From NCBI RefSeq assembly GCF_964355755.1, contig NC_092680.1, positions 12,563,001 to 12,627,000 on the forward strand: a DNA stretch of 64,000 bases, written 5' to 3'. Below, one piece after another: positions 9,113 to 21,600 of this stretch. The notes beneath the pieces are model-generated. The model was given only the letters and a program-made list of their open reading frames with translations. It ran no database searches and had not been told where the DNA came from. The DNA comes from Antedon mediterranea. Its lineage: Eukaryota > Echinodermata > Crinoidea > Comatulida > Antedonidae. How positions within the stretch are numbered: position 1 is the stretch's first letter; every line of letters starts with the position of its first letter. The position numbers were made by a program, and so were the translations under genes.

Positions 9113-11006
9113 CTGTTTACAATCAATAACGTTTATATCATTAAAGTTTCATTATCACTTGCGTAATTCTTTCTAATTCCTTTCTTTAGACATACAAAAT
9201 TATTTGTACACATTAAATAAGTATAGGCCTAAGTACTAATTTAAATTCGTTTCTTATATTTATATATTTATTTTTCATTAAGGAATGTTACATATTAATG
9301 CATGGATTACAAGTTACTATATATAGGCCTATAACGTTTATTATATCATTAACGTTTCTTATCACTTAGACAAATTACACTTTGCTGTATACATACATAT
9401 AAATTGAGATCCAGCCACTGATACCCACAGCATTGTCATTTTTTCAGTAATTTGCCTTTGGATTTATATTATTTATCTTAAACTTTACTGGCAGGGAGGT
9501 ATAACAATAATATGGAAGGAGCTAATTTTGTATGCGTTTGTTATCGAAATGTGTAGTATGGAATACACAAAATAAAATTTTATTAAGGCTGTTTCAGTGT
9601 GCGGTTACATTAAAAATTGTACTCATTTTCGGGGTACTGTAGGCGCGCCTATGTTACAGCCACCACGCGTCGATACGTTCGTATTCGTAGACTACACTAC
9701 TGACTGCACTCTGGCCACCGCCGCCGTGGCGACATCGGCCGTGGCGACATCGAACTGTCATCGTTTTGCTAACGAATCTGCTTAACAGTGCTTACCAATA
9801 CCAGTAAAATACTGCTTTTTTCCATTATTAAATTAACTATTTTGAACTAAAAACATTTAAATAGCTAAAATCTAGTCTTATTCTTAGGCCATGGCCAGGT
9901 TTATAATACACACAGACCTAGCTAGGCCTAGCCCTGATTAAGTTTTCTTCCAAGCCTAACGTCGTGGGCCTAAGGAGGCTTAAAAGATAGCCTGATAATA
10001 TTTGCGTAGCCTATAATTTTCGTTGTTAAACAAATATAGGGGGCACAATTGATGGAAAATAACTATGTTTAAGTCTTGTAAATGAAAATCTGTCAATCAA
10101 AACATAACACACCCAACAATTCGAAGGGAGATAAACAACTTATCAGCTCTTATCGGGTGTGAAGTGTGCCTGTATCGGAGCTTCCTGGCAACATATATTT
10201 GGTGATTTCCCTAATCTACAAAAAGACTTCGACGCGGTAGCGCGTTTGTGTCGAAACTGTCGAACTTTTTTCCAGCGGGTAGTATCATTTACCCCGACAC
10301 ATTATATTTATCATAAACTTTAGTATCATTTACGTAACTCCTAGTTTATTCTTGTATAATTATAATAAAATATAAATAGCCCTCAAATATGTAATTGGTA
10401 TTTTCATTTCAAATTCACTGTATAGTGATTATTAATTGCAACATTTGTAGTTTGTCCGTGTTGAGTTGTTCCGTGTTGTTTTCCTGTGTAAAAACAAAAA
10501 GCAAAGAGGTAAATACACAATGAAATCGATATTACTGTATTATGCTGCTGTCGCGTCATTGTTTCCCCACCAACGGCACTATGGGCGTTCAATAGCTATT
10601 GTCGTATTATTGTCTGTGGCCGAAATTGTCTGTGGCCAAAGTGGATCTAATCCATTCTAGTCTAGAGGCATTGAGGTATAAAATATGTTATTTTAGTGTG
10701 ATACCGTTAATTGAAGAAAAATCAACTCGTAAAGAATTGTTTATGAATGTTAATTTATCTGTTTATATTATTTTATTTTTAGTGTGATACCATTGAAGGA
10801 AAATCAACTTAATGATCAGGGTAAATAAATAAGTAAATAAATTTTAAATTTGGATACAAATAATAAATGTTTATGAGTCAAATATAAAAACATTCATTAT
10901 TCTCATATTATAAATAATACTGTATAACTATAAATTTAAATTTTTGTCATTTGATTGAAGAGTTGGAAAATTGATGATATGCATACAAATTTGCTCTTGC
11001 ATAACA
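9113..11006. other. Gene-poor stretch between mobile elements
   Basis: No exon could be supported. The segment 9590-9790 is richer in CpG than its surroundings and holds a short duplication (GTGGCGACATCG twice). A ~35-bp word (AGTGTGATACC...GAAAAATCAACT) is duplicated at about 10695 and 10781. The missing first exon and promoter of RIOK1 could lie here or between 15443 and 15637, but I could not identify a start codon exon. Confidence 0.4.
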
Positions 11007-11817
11007 TAGTCAGGTTCCATTTCTCAAAAAACGGCCTAGAAAACGAATCAAGAAGCATTTTTGGGTAGAAGCTGGGATCCACTTGATTTAGGATATTTCG
11101 ACCTCGCTGATTACGAATATGGCGGATCCCAAGCGAAATTCGGCCATCTAAGCCCTTAATTTGCATAATTAAAAATGGCGGCCATTTTTTATAATTACCC
11201 TATATCTCGAGAACCACTAGTCACAGATAATTAATTTTGGTGTCAAAATGTTTTAAATATATGTTTTTATATTCACTTTAATGACACATTTTCTCAAAAA
11301 ATTGATGCAAGTCTTATTTCTGACATTTTGACCTTTGACCTTGATTTATCGTATCTCAGTAACCAATAATCGGAGAGACACGAAATAGGGCTCAAATTGT
11401 TCAGAAACTATACATTCATATTTATTATAATGAAATGTTTTTACAAAAAATGGCCGATTCTACAACTATTGACCTTTGAACTATTAGTCAAATATAATAA
11501 TATAATAATAATATAACTTTGAAAATTGTGGTCTTATGAATTTTTGTTTCTTTTTAAATTGTTTAAAACATGTGTGTTTCTATCCAGTCTAATTGCATAT
11601 TTTGTAAAAGAATGGCCGATAGTATGGTTATTGACCTTTTAACTACAGCATAGGCCTACTGTATACTAAATATAATATAATTGCATAACTATGAAATTAT
11701 TTATACACAATAATAATTAGTAAAATTATAAAATTCACTGCCATCAAATATGATGTGTTATGATTTATATAGATTTAAAAAAAAATTTGAATACGCAAGT
11801 TACATTTGTTGAAATTT

Positions 11818-12235
11818 GAAATTACCTGCCATCAATATGATGGAGTATGATTATAGATTTTCTAAAATGTGAACATGTCAGCTACATTTGGAAATTACCT
11901 GCCATCAATATAATGGATTATGATTATAGATTTAAAAAAGAATTTGAACACGTAAGCTACATTTGAAAATTACCTGCCATCAATATGATGGATTATGATT
12001 ATAGATTTAAAAAAGAATTTGAACACGTCTCAGCTACATTTGGAAATTACCCGCCATCAATATGATGGATTATGATTGTATAGTACCTGCCATCAATATG
12101 ATGGATTATGATTATAGATTTAAAAAAGAATTTGAACACGTAAGCTACATTTGAAAATTACCTGCCATCAATATGATGGATTATGATTGTATAGATTTAA
12201 AAGAAAATGTGAACACGTAAGCTACATTTGGAATG
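11818..12235. repeat. ~75-bp tandem array, left arm of foldback copy 2
   Basis: Units with ACCTGCCATCAATATGATGG as in copy 1, about six, including one shortened unit near 12080 where two CCATCAATATGATGG cores lie close together. The short unit is also present in copy 1, so the array structure was fixed before the copies separated. Confidence 0.9.
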
Positions 12236-12239
12236 AACA

Positions 12240-13345
12240 TGTTAAGGGCATCAGTTAAGATCATTCATGCAAAGGTTTCCGTCATCTTTAGCGTTGTTAC
12301 AGCGGCATAAAGCTGTACATGGTAGTTTTGACTTCTTGCACCTATCTATTGGTTATGCATCGTGTCTTGCATCCACAATAAATCATCTCTAACGAAGCAG
12401 TAGGAATAGCTTCATTTTTCAGAAGCACTGGTTGAAGTTTACCATTAGATAGCTCCCAACCAATATGTTGGTGATGGCAAATGCTGGATTGGCGATATAG
12501 CTTTTTTCCATACGAGTGCTTGGAAGTGTGCTCTTTTTATATGTTGGTGCACTGCATCGCTTGTTGGAGGTAATGCCTCTGGGTTTTTTTAAAAGCCTAA
12601 CTTCATTGGTACTTTTAACTTGACCAACACCGTAAACGTAGCAAATGAATCTTTCCGATTTCATAATAACTTGGTCACTGACAGGTTTTCTCCCAGGTCT
12701 TTAATTAGTTCATACTTTTTTTTTAATACTTCCCATGCCGATGCCTTTGAGTGACCACTTAGATATGAGCAGTGAAGAGTTAAATTACTATATGTATGTA
12801 TGTATTAATGTAATTTAACTCTTCCCTGGATATGAGTAGTATGGCATCCACTAATAGTGTGGAATGGAATCAGTGCTTTTGTAGAACCCTCGGGCAAGGC
12901 TTGAAAAATATCTTTTATAGATACTTTCTTTTTTTGGATGTCCCTGTCATCATCCATTTGGATACCATGCTTTGGTAGTGAGACACTAGAATCACTAGTA
13001 CGTCTGTATCCCTAGAAGCAACTACAACTGTGTCGTATCGGACATTGGCAGCATGACAAGTCTCGTGTCCGATTCTTCATGGTCTGCTACCAGAGACAAC
13101 GTATTCGTGTAGACTTTTGATGATTTAACAACTGATTCTTTCATAAATCCACCAGCTGTGACAATTTCTTTGTCTATAGGAGCTTGACGAATCAACTCCT
13201 CTGATAGAAATCGTGTCAGATCTGCATTATTATCTTGTAATGCCAAAAAGTTTGACCAGCAATTTGGCAGCGGTATTTCACCACTTTCTATAATTCGACG
13301 AATTGGTCTCTGTGTTTTGGTTCATCTTTGTCTGGTGGTGTCCTT
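12240..13345 (-). pseudogene. Captured PIN/FEN1-like gene fragment in foldback copy 2
   Basis: Same fragment as at 3490-4580: ALQDNNADLTRFLSEELIR, DHEESDTR, the same one-base frameshift before the VRYDTVVV block, the GCD block with the same inserted MITE, then a Lys/Arg-rich segment and LPPTSDAV-like tail. Shared lesions show the gene was already dead when the element duplicated. Additional small differences (deletions near 12465 and 12500) are private to this copy. Confidence 0.65.
12770..12828. mobile_element. hAT-like MITE, same insertion as in foldback copy 1
   Basis: Left end CAGTGAAGAGTTAAATTAC, right end GTAATTTAACTCTTCCCTG, flanked on both sides by a perfect GATATGAG duplication (12762-12769 and 12829-12836). 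The loop has one extra ATGT-type repeat compared with copy 1. Confidence 0.85.
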
Positions 13346-13372
13346 TATCGACAGTTTTAAGTTAGGCATGCC

Positions 13373-13700
13373 ATGTTAAAAAAAAAAAAACCAGAGCCAT
13401 TACCTCCAACAAGCGATGCAGTGCACCAGCATATAAAAAGAGCACACTTCCAAGCACTCGTATTGAAAAAAGCTGTATCGCCAATCCAGCATTTGCCATC
13501 ACCAACAGATTTTGGGGGGGAGCTATCTAATGGTAAACTTCAACCAGTGCTTCTGAAAAATGAAGCTATTCCTACTACTTCGTTTTAGATGATTTATTGT
13601 GGATGCAAGACACGATGCATAACCATATAGATGTAGGTGCAAAAATTCAAAACTACCATGTACAGCTTTATGCTACTGTAACAACGCTAAAGATGACGGA
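13373..13700 (+). pseudogene. Inverted second copy of the captured gene tail in foldback copy 2
   Basis: Plus-strand reading EPLPPTSDAVHQHIKRAHFQ, PIQHLPSPTDFGGELSNG and KLQPVLLKNEAIPT, inverted relative to the minus-strand tail at 12240-12600. It lies just inside the right arm. Confidence 0.7.
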
Positions 13701-13744
13701 AACCTTTGCATGAATGATCAAAACTGAAGCCCTTAACATGTTCA

Positions 13745-14215
13745 TTCCAAATGTAGCTTACGTGTTCACTTTTCTTTCAAACCTATAGGCCTACAATCAT
13801 AATCCATCATATTGATGGCAGGTAATTTACAAATTTCCAAATGTAGCTGACGTGTTCAAATTATTTTTTAATTCTATAATCATAATCCATCATATTGATG
13901 GCAGGTTCTATACAATCATAATCCATCATATTGATGGCAGGTAATTTCCAAATTTCCAAATGTAGCTGACGTGTTCAAATTCTTTTTAAAATCTATAATC
14001 ATAATCCATCATATTGATGGCAGGTAATTTTCAAATGTAGCTTATGTGTTCAAATTCTTTTTTAAATCTTTAATCATAATCCATCATATTGATGGCAGGT
14101 AATTTCCAAATGTAGCTGACATGTTCACATTTTTAAAAATCTATAATCATACTCCATCATATTGATGGCAGGTAATTTCAAATTTCAAATTTCAACAAAT
14201 GTAACTTGCGTGTTC
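13745..14215. repeat. ~75-bp tandem array, right arm of foldback copy 2
   Basis: Inverted counterpart of 11818-12235, with CCATCATATTGATGGCAGGT cores. It ends where a LINE fragment has been inserted. Confidence 0.9.
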
Positions 14216-14262
14216 AATTTTTTTTTTTTAATCTATATAAATCATAACACATCATATTTGAT

Positions 14263-14742
14263 ACTCCTTCACCTGTAGTTAAGATACTGATGTCATGGTA
14301 TAGGAATCAGGAATTTGTTGTCAGGTGGGGAAGTTCCGTTTCCGATTCTTTCAATGTTCGTAATGGGGTTCGCCAGGGAGGCGTTATGTTCCCTCTACTT
14401 TACAATGTGTACACTGATCCGTTAACTGTTGAACTGACTAAGTCAAAAGAAGGTTGTGAAATTAACAGTCTTAAACTGAATTGCCTAAGCTTTGCCGGTG
14501 ACTTGGTCCTTTTGGCTCCGTCAGTGACTGGCTTACAAAGCCTAATTGGACTCTGTGAAGGTTTTGCTAGTGACCATGATATTACTTTTAATGAAACCAA
14601 ATCCAAATGCTTGCTATTTTGCCCGAAAGTCTGCAACCTCAAAGGTGTTCCACATATTACCTTAAATGGGGCACCTCTAATCGTTGATAATTCAATAACC
14701 TATGTTACCATGATATTCCGAAATAAAAAGATAAATGAATGA
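14263..14742 (+). mobile_element. LINE reverse transcriptase fragment inserted in foldback arm
   Basis: Open frame TPSPVVKILMSWYRNQ, then NGVRQGGVMFPLLYNVYTD, LNCLSFAGDLVLLAPS (the YADD box degraded to FAGD), ETKSKCLLF and LNGAPLIV. This is an RT palm-to-thumb piece of a LINE family different from the one at 7808. It replaces about 30 bp of the foldback arm that are present in copy 1 (after CATATTTGAT and before AATTGTGTATAAATAATTT). The loss of the second catalytic-box residue shows it is dead. Confidence 0.8.
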
Positions 14743-15637
14743 ATTGTGTATAAATAATTTCATAGTTATGCAATTATATTATATTCAGTACGGTATACAG
14801 TAGGCCTATGCTGTAGTTTAAAGGTCAATAACCATACTATCGGCCATTCTTGTACAAAATGTGCCATTAGACTGAATAGAAACACACATGTTTTAAACAA
14901 TTTAAAAAGAAAAAAAAATTCATAAGACCACAATTTTCAAAGTTATATTATTATTATATTATTATATTTGACTAATAGTTCAAAGGTCAATAGTTGTAGA
15001 ATCGGCCATTTTTTGTAAAAACATTTCATTATAATAAATAAGAATGTATAGTTTCTGAACAATTTGAGCCCTATTTCGTGTCTCTCCGATTATTGGTTAC
15101 TGAGATACGATAAATCAAGGTCAAAGGTCAAAATGTCAGAAATAAGACTTGCATCCATTTTTTGAGAAAATGTGTCATTGAAGTGAATATAAAAACATAT
15201 ATTTAAAACATTTTGACACCAAAATTAATTATCTGTGACTAGTGGTTCTCGAGATATAGGGTAATTATAAAAAATGGCCGCCATTTTTAATTATGCAAAT
15301 TAAGGGCTTAGATGGCCGAATTTCGCTTGGGATCCGCCATATTCGTAATCAGCGAGGTCGAAATATCCTAAATCAAGTGGATCCCAGCTTCTACCCAAAA
15401 ATGCTTCTTACATCATATTTCAGAGGAAATAGAACTTGTCTAAACAATGCACTATTGATGGTGCATAGAAAATTTATTGAATAACATGTGACCCAATATC
15501 CTTCAACCAAATGACAAGGAACTGAGAATATGTTTATATAACAGTACTAAAAGGTTTGTTATTCTTCATTCAGAAGCATATGTTTATTTTTGTACCGTTC
15601 AGTTGTAAAAAAACACTTTATTTGCTAATTAATTCAG

Positions 15638-18600
15638 TGAATGACTTAAATGTAAGTGATGCGGAGGAAGAGCCCTTTGACAGTGAAGATGATGACGATA
15701 TGTGGCAGTGGCAGGGACAGACTGCTGGTAAGTCATAAATTGTTTTCAGTTTTTGTCTCACTATGTTCAAACCTGGAAGTATGCTTACCGTAAATTAGTG
15801 TTGAAAGTTGTTAAAATTAATTAACCAAAACTTTTGTTACAAAGTGAAATGTCACAGATCGGAATGCATGAGTAATTTCATTTCTTTTGAATTCAAAATC
15901 ATCGTGTCATAAGCGTTGTATACTGATAGTCCATGGGCCAGACATTTTTTCGGTATCAAATTGGTGGCAAATGCTACCATACATTTTTGGAAAGCTTAAT
16001 ATGTCTACTTTTCAGAAATCCATGATAGCAATGCCAATTGTACAGCTTAATAGTCATTTTTGAGGATTATATAACACCGCCTACGGAAAATATGCACCAC
16101 AAAATTTTGGGGTAGGGGGTAACACTTTTGCTAATAACTCAGGATTTAATGAACAGATTTGCATTTTCTTGGTATCAATATGTATTGTATAGACAGCTTA
16201 AGTGTAATATATTTTTCTAAGAAAATCCAACAATTATTGACGCCATTAGAGGTCAGAAGGTCATTGAACTTTAATAAAAAATGATTTTTTGTCTAATATT
16301 AACGTATAACTTTCAGTTTTTAACAAAAAAAATACAATAGATGTTATGCAAACTGAAGTTTTCATGAACATATAGACCCAATAAACAAGAAAATTGAAGT
16401 TAAAGATTAACAAAATATGAATATGCTGTGTATTATGAAGAAATTTGTTGTTTTTAGTAATTTGTAATCGTTTACAATTATGGGGTAGGGGGTAACATTT
16501 TTGCGAATAACTTACAATTTAGTTAACAGATTTGCATTTTCTTGCTATCAATATGTAGTGTATAGATTGCCTAATTGTAATATACTTTTTAAAAATGAAT
16601 CCCGCATTTGTTGACATCTTTAGAGGTCAAAAGGTCACTGACCTTTAATAAAAAATGCAATTTCTTCTAAATTAGCTTATAAATTTCAATTTTAAACACA
16701 AAAAACAGGAAATCTTATGCAAACTAATGTTTTCTTAAACCTATAGACACAATAAATAAGAAAATTGAATTTAACATTTTTTCTAAATTGAATATGCTGT
16801 GCATTATAAAGAAACTTGTTCGTCATTAGTAATTTGTGACAATTATGGGGTAGGGGGTAACGTTTTTGCAAATAACTTAAGATTTAGTGAACAGATTTAC
16901 ATTTTCATGTTATCATTATGTAGTGTATGGATTTCATTATTGTAATATATTTTTTTTAAATGAATCCAGCATCTATTGACGTCTTTAGGTCAAAAGGTCA
17001 ATGACCTTCAATAAAAAATGCAATTTTTTCTAAATTAACTTATACATTTCAATTTTAAACACAAACTTACAAAAGATCTTATGTTGATGTTTTCCTAAAC
17101 ATATAGACACAATGAATAAGAAAATTGAAATTAAACAAACAAATATTCTATGAATTTATGAAGAAATTTTGTCCGTTACTAATAATTTGTTATTAACAAT
17201 TATAGGGTAAGGGGCAACATTTTTTCTAATAACTTTGTATTTAGTGATCAAATTTGCATTTTTTTGTATTAATAATGTACTGTGTAGGTTGCCTAATTGT
17301 TATATTCATGTTGAAAAAATAAAACGTAACATATTGACATCATTGTAGGTCAAAGGATCATTGAACATTAACAAAAAATACAATTTCGTCCAAATTTAAC
17401 ATTAATAAAGTTTCAATTTTAAACACAAAAATACAACAAATCTATTACAAACTGGTGTTTTTTTTTAAACCTATAAAGACAATGTACAAATACAAATTAA
17501 AGTTAAAGATTAAACACAAATAAACATGTATAGGCCCTAACAATATGAAGAATTTTGACCGTATTAGTAATTTGTAATCCTTAAAAATTATGGGGTAAGG
17601 GATAACATTTTCGCTAATAACTTTGAATTTATTGAACATATTTTGCATTTCTTGGTAACAATAAGTAGGGTACTGTATAAACTGTTTAATCAAAAATTGT
17701 TATATTCAAAAATTATGCAACATTTTGATCTCAAATAATAGTGGTTGTGTAGTTTTATTTAAAGCCTGTAGACAAAATTTTAGTATTTAGTGTTGTTGTG
17801 GGGTACACAATGCACACATTATGCATGACTTGTTGGAGGGTATAAATTATTGAAAAAAAAATTAATGATTTTGTTTTAATATGAGGATAGGAGTTTTATA
17901 AAAACATATATTTCATCGTGAAATTACAGGGTGGATAAACTATTTTATAATTTATCGTGATTATAAACTAAGTCTCACTTAAGGCTTAAGGAGTGGAGTT
18001 GAAAGAGTCGTGAGTTACAAGCCTGGCACTAGGTCAGGATTGAACCACGGAACTTGGGATTGGAAGGCAAGCATGTTAACCACCAAGCTACAGCTCCACT
18101 ACTTTAGATAGGGTATTTGGTTATTTTTTAAATACATCCTACGGCTCGCTACTGTTTTTAGGCTATACTGTATAAATTGTTATTATTTTACAGATTGTAC
18201 TTTAAATCAATTAATCGACTTATATAGTAATTTTAAAAATGACACTAGGGCCTACCAATTAAATTTGTACAGTATTTAAAAGATATTCTTTTTCTATAAA
18301 TGTTCATCTGACATTTTCCTGTATCTTGGTTTACAAAAATGAACTCCGTAACAATATGTAAATGTTTCAGATCTGCATATCAGCTGCAGTTTAGCAATTC
18401 ACACTTTCTCGAAAATTAATTCTATTATATTACATCGTCAAATTCCAGTAAAGCCTACATCATTTAAAACAACTGGGTATATATAGAAATCTTTAAAAGA
18501 CATGATTTTGTTATCGCAAACTGAAGTATGATCTTGTGCAATGTTCCTTGACATTTTGGAATGTGATACTTTGCAAGTTTCCCGATTTTGATCAACGCTA

Positions 18601-21600
18601 CCGTTAATATCTTTTAAAATGTTATGAAAAAGCTGACGAAAATACTAGAACCAAGTACACTGGTACAGCACGTTATAGTCTTCAGTCTGTATTCTCTAGA
18701 GATGTGAAGGGCATCCAACAATGGATAGAAACACTATTTGGCTCAGTGGCGTCTGTGAGCAATGAGGAAAATGTAAAGTATGAAGATGTACCAGATAAGA
18801 TTTTTCCTTCCTGTCTAAATTGTATTGACTGGACCTTCTCACCTAACTTTAGGTGGTTGTGTCAGAGTTATCCTCCAATATAATTGTTAATTTCCATGTC
18901 AATGTCTCTCTCGACACAATATTTTGGGTCCTTTCCAGGAGTCCAGAAAATACAAAGAAACTGAAGACCGTAACATGCTGCACCAGTGTTCTTGGTTAAA
19001 ACATTGGTTAATAGATATTAATGGTAACCTTGATCAAAATGGGGAAAACTTACAACCACCTTCGACCATGCCAAGATACATGGAACATACTTTAAACTGC
19101 GATATGAAAACATAGAGATACTCAGTTCTTTCAAACGTATGTGGAAGATGTGGAACTGCAGCTAATATGGAAATCTAAAAAATTGACATATTAATGAGTT
19201 TGAATAAACTAACTGTTTTCTTTAAATCAAGATGAAGTAAAATGTAATTGTCCTGTAATATTACAATACCATAACAGTTTTGTTTAGAAAAAACTATCTC
19301 ATTTGCATTTGCAAACCAGATGAACAATTATAACCTTAGAATATCTTATCAGTTACAAATAAAAGATATAATTGGTAATCTAAACAATTTCTATGATTAC
19401 TATAGACAATTGAATGTTTAGAATGTAAATTATAAAAAACAATTTACAACACAGAAGCTGGATATGTTTATTTAATATCCTCATATTTAAATTTCATTTA
19501 TTTTAATTAATAATAAATCAAATAATGTATAGCTTCCAAAAAGTCATGCATTTTGTTATTTCGTACCCCATAACAATACTAAACGGTGAATTTTTTCCTA
19601 TAGGTTTAATAAGTTAAAAATCACATAAATCTATTGGTAATAACATTTTGATAATTTTTTAATATATAGCAATTAAACAGTTTATATACTACTTATTGGT
19701 TCCTAGAAATGCAAAATATGTAGACTAAATTCAAAGTTATTACCAAAAATGTTACCCCTTACCCCATAATTTTTAATAATTACAAATTACTATTACGGTC
19801 ACAATTCCTAATATTATTACACATGTTTATTTGTTTTTAATCTTTAACTTCAATTTCTTGTCCATTGTTTTTATAGGTTTTAAAAAAAATTTAGATTTGG
19901 TGTATTTTTGCGTTAAATATTGAAACTTTATTAATGTTAAATTTGGACGAAATTGCATTTCTTTAAATGTTCAATGACCATTTGACCTACAATGATGTCA
20001 ATATATGTTACGTTTTATTTTTTCACAATGAATATAACAATTAGGCAACCTACGCAGTACATATTAATACCAAAAATATGCAAATGTGATCACTAAATAC
20101 AAAGTTATTAGGAAAAAATGTAACCCCTTACCCTATAATTGTTAATAATAATACTATTAACAGACAGAATGTCCTCATAAATTCACAGAATATTTGTTTG
20201 TTAAATTCAATTTTCTTATTTATTGTGTCTATAGGTTTAAGAAAACATTAGTTTGCATAAGATATCTTGTATTTTTGTGTTTAAAATTGAAATTTATAAG
20301 CTAATTTAGAAGAAATTGCATTTTTGATTAAAGGTTATTGACCTTTGACCTCTAAAAGACATCAATAGATGTTCGATTCATTTTTTAAAAGCATATTACA
20401 ATAAAGAAATCCATACACTACATACTGATAACAAGAAAATGTAAATCTGTTCACTAAATCTTAAGTTATTTGCAAAAACGTTACCCCCTATCCCATTATT
20501 GTCAAAGATAACTAATGACGAATAAGTTTCGTTATAATGCACAGCATATTCAATTTAGAAAAAATGTTAAATTCAATTTTCTTATTTATTGTGTCTATAG
20601 GTTTAAGAAAACATTAGTTTGCATAAGATTTCCTGTATTTTTGTGTTTAAAATTGAAATTTATAAGCTAATTTAGAAGAAATTGCATTTTTTATTAAAGG
20701 TCAGTGACCTTTTGACCTCTAAAGATGTCAATAAATGCGGGATTCATTTTTAAAAAGTATATTACAATTAGGCAATCTATACACTACATACTGATAGCAA
20801 GAAAATGCAAATCTGTTAACTAAATTGTAAGTTATTCGCAAAAATGTTACCCCCTACCCCATAATTGTAAACGATTACAAATTACTAAAAACAACAAATT
20901 TCTTCATAATACACAGCATATTCATATTTTGTTAATCTTTAACTTCAATTTTCTTCTTTATTGGGTCTATATGTTCATGAAAACATCAGTTTGCATAACA
21001 TCTATTGTATTTTTTTGTGTAAAAAACTGAAAGTTATAAGTTAATATTAGACAAAAAATCATTTTTTACTAAAGTTCAATGACCTTCTGATCTCTAATGG
21101 CGTCAATAATTGTTGGATTTACTTAGAAAAATATTTTTCACTTAAGCAGTCTATACACTACATATTGATACCAAGAAAATGCAAATCTGTTTATTAAATC
21201 CCGAGTTATTAGCAAAAGTGTTAACCCCTACCCCAAAATTTTGTGGTGCATATTTTCCGTAGGCGGTGTTATATAATCCTAAAAAATTACTATTAAGCTG
21301 TACAATTGGCATTGCTATCATGGATTTCTGAAAAGTAGACATATTAAGCTTTCCAAAAATGTATGGTAGCATTTGCCACCAATTTGATACTGCTTTCGCA
21401 AAAAACTGGACCTGGCCCATGGACTATGATCTTAACAAACAAAGTGGCTTATAATAAGTTTGATACGAAACCGTACCTCTGTATGTCTGAACAGGCTTTT
21501 AAGTATCATACAGTATTCCCACCTAAACAAATAAAATGTTAAATAAAACCAAGTTTTCTGATGTTTAATTTATTGACTTTTATTGTATTTGAGCATTGTA

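Larger units (their letters stand above)
11007..15442. mobile_element. Giant foldback DNA transposon, copy 2
   Basis: Same family as the element at 2231-6278, in the same orientation: left end TAGTCAGGTTCC, right end GAACTTGTCTA, the same outer arms, ~75-bp arrays, captured gene pieces and internal MITE. Flanks are AACA on both sides (or ACA with one extra A at the right), so the target duplication is less clean than in copy 1. The right arm is longer because a piece of a different LINE replaces about 30 bp of it at 14263-14742. Confidence 0.85.
15927..21426. mobile_element. 5.5 kb foldback transposon in RIOK1 intron
   Basis: Ends TAGTCCATGGGCCAG and CTGGCCCATGGACTA (with a few extra bases inside the right end), flanked by a TGA duplication (15924-15926, 21427-21429). 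Arms of about 1.75 kb (15927-17700 and 19650-21426) are reverse complements. Each arm is built from about five ~365-bp tandem units marked by GGGGTAGGGGGTAACATTTTTGC and by GGTCAAAAGGTCA-like words. The spacer 17700-19650 holds a tRNA-derived SINE head and exon-like coding sequence. No transposase was recognised. Confidence 0.85.

Noticed and set aside
9597-9785. 62-codon open frame in a CpG-richer patch
   Set aside because: No recognisable domain, no splice or start support; only compositional.
15443-15637. Search for the RIOK1 start-codon exon just upstream of the first recovered exon
   Set aside because: No ATG followed by an acidic RIO1-like N-terminus with a donor could be found; left as missing.
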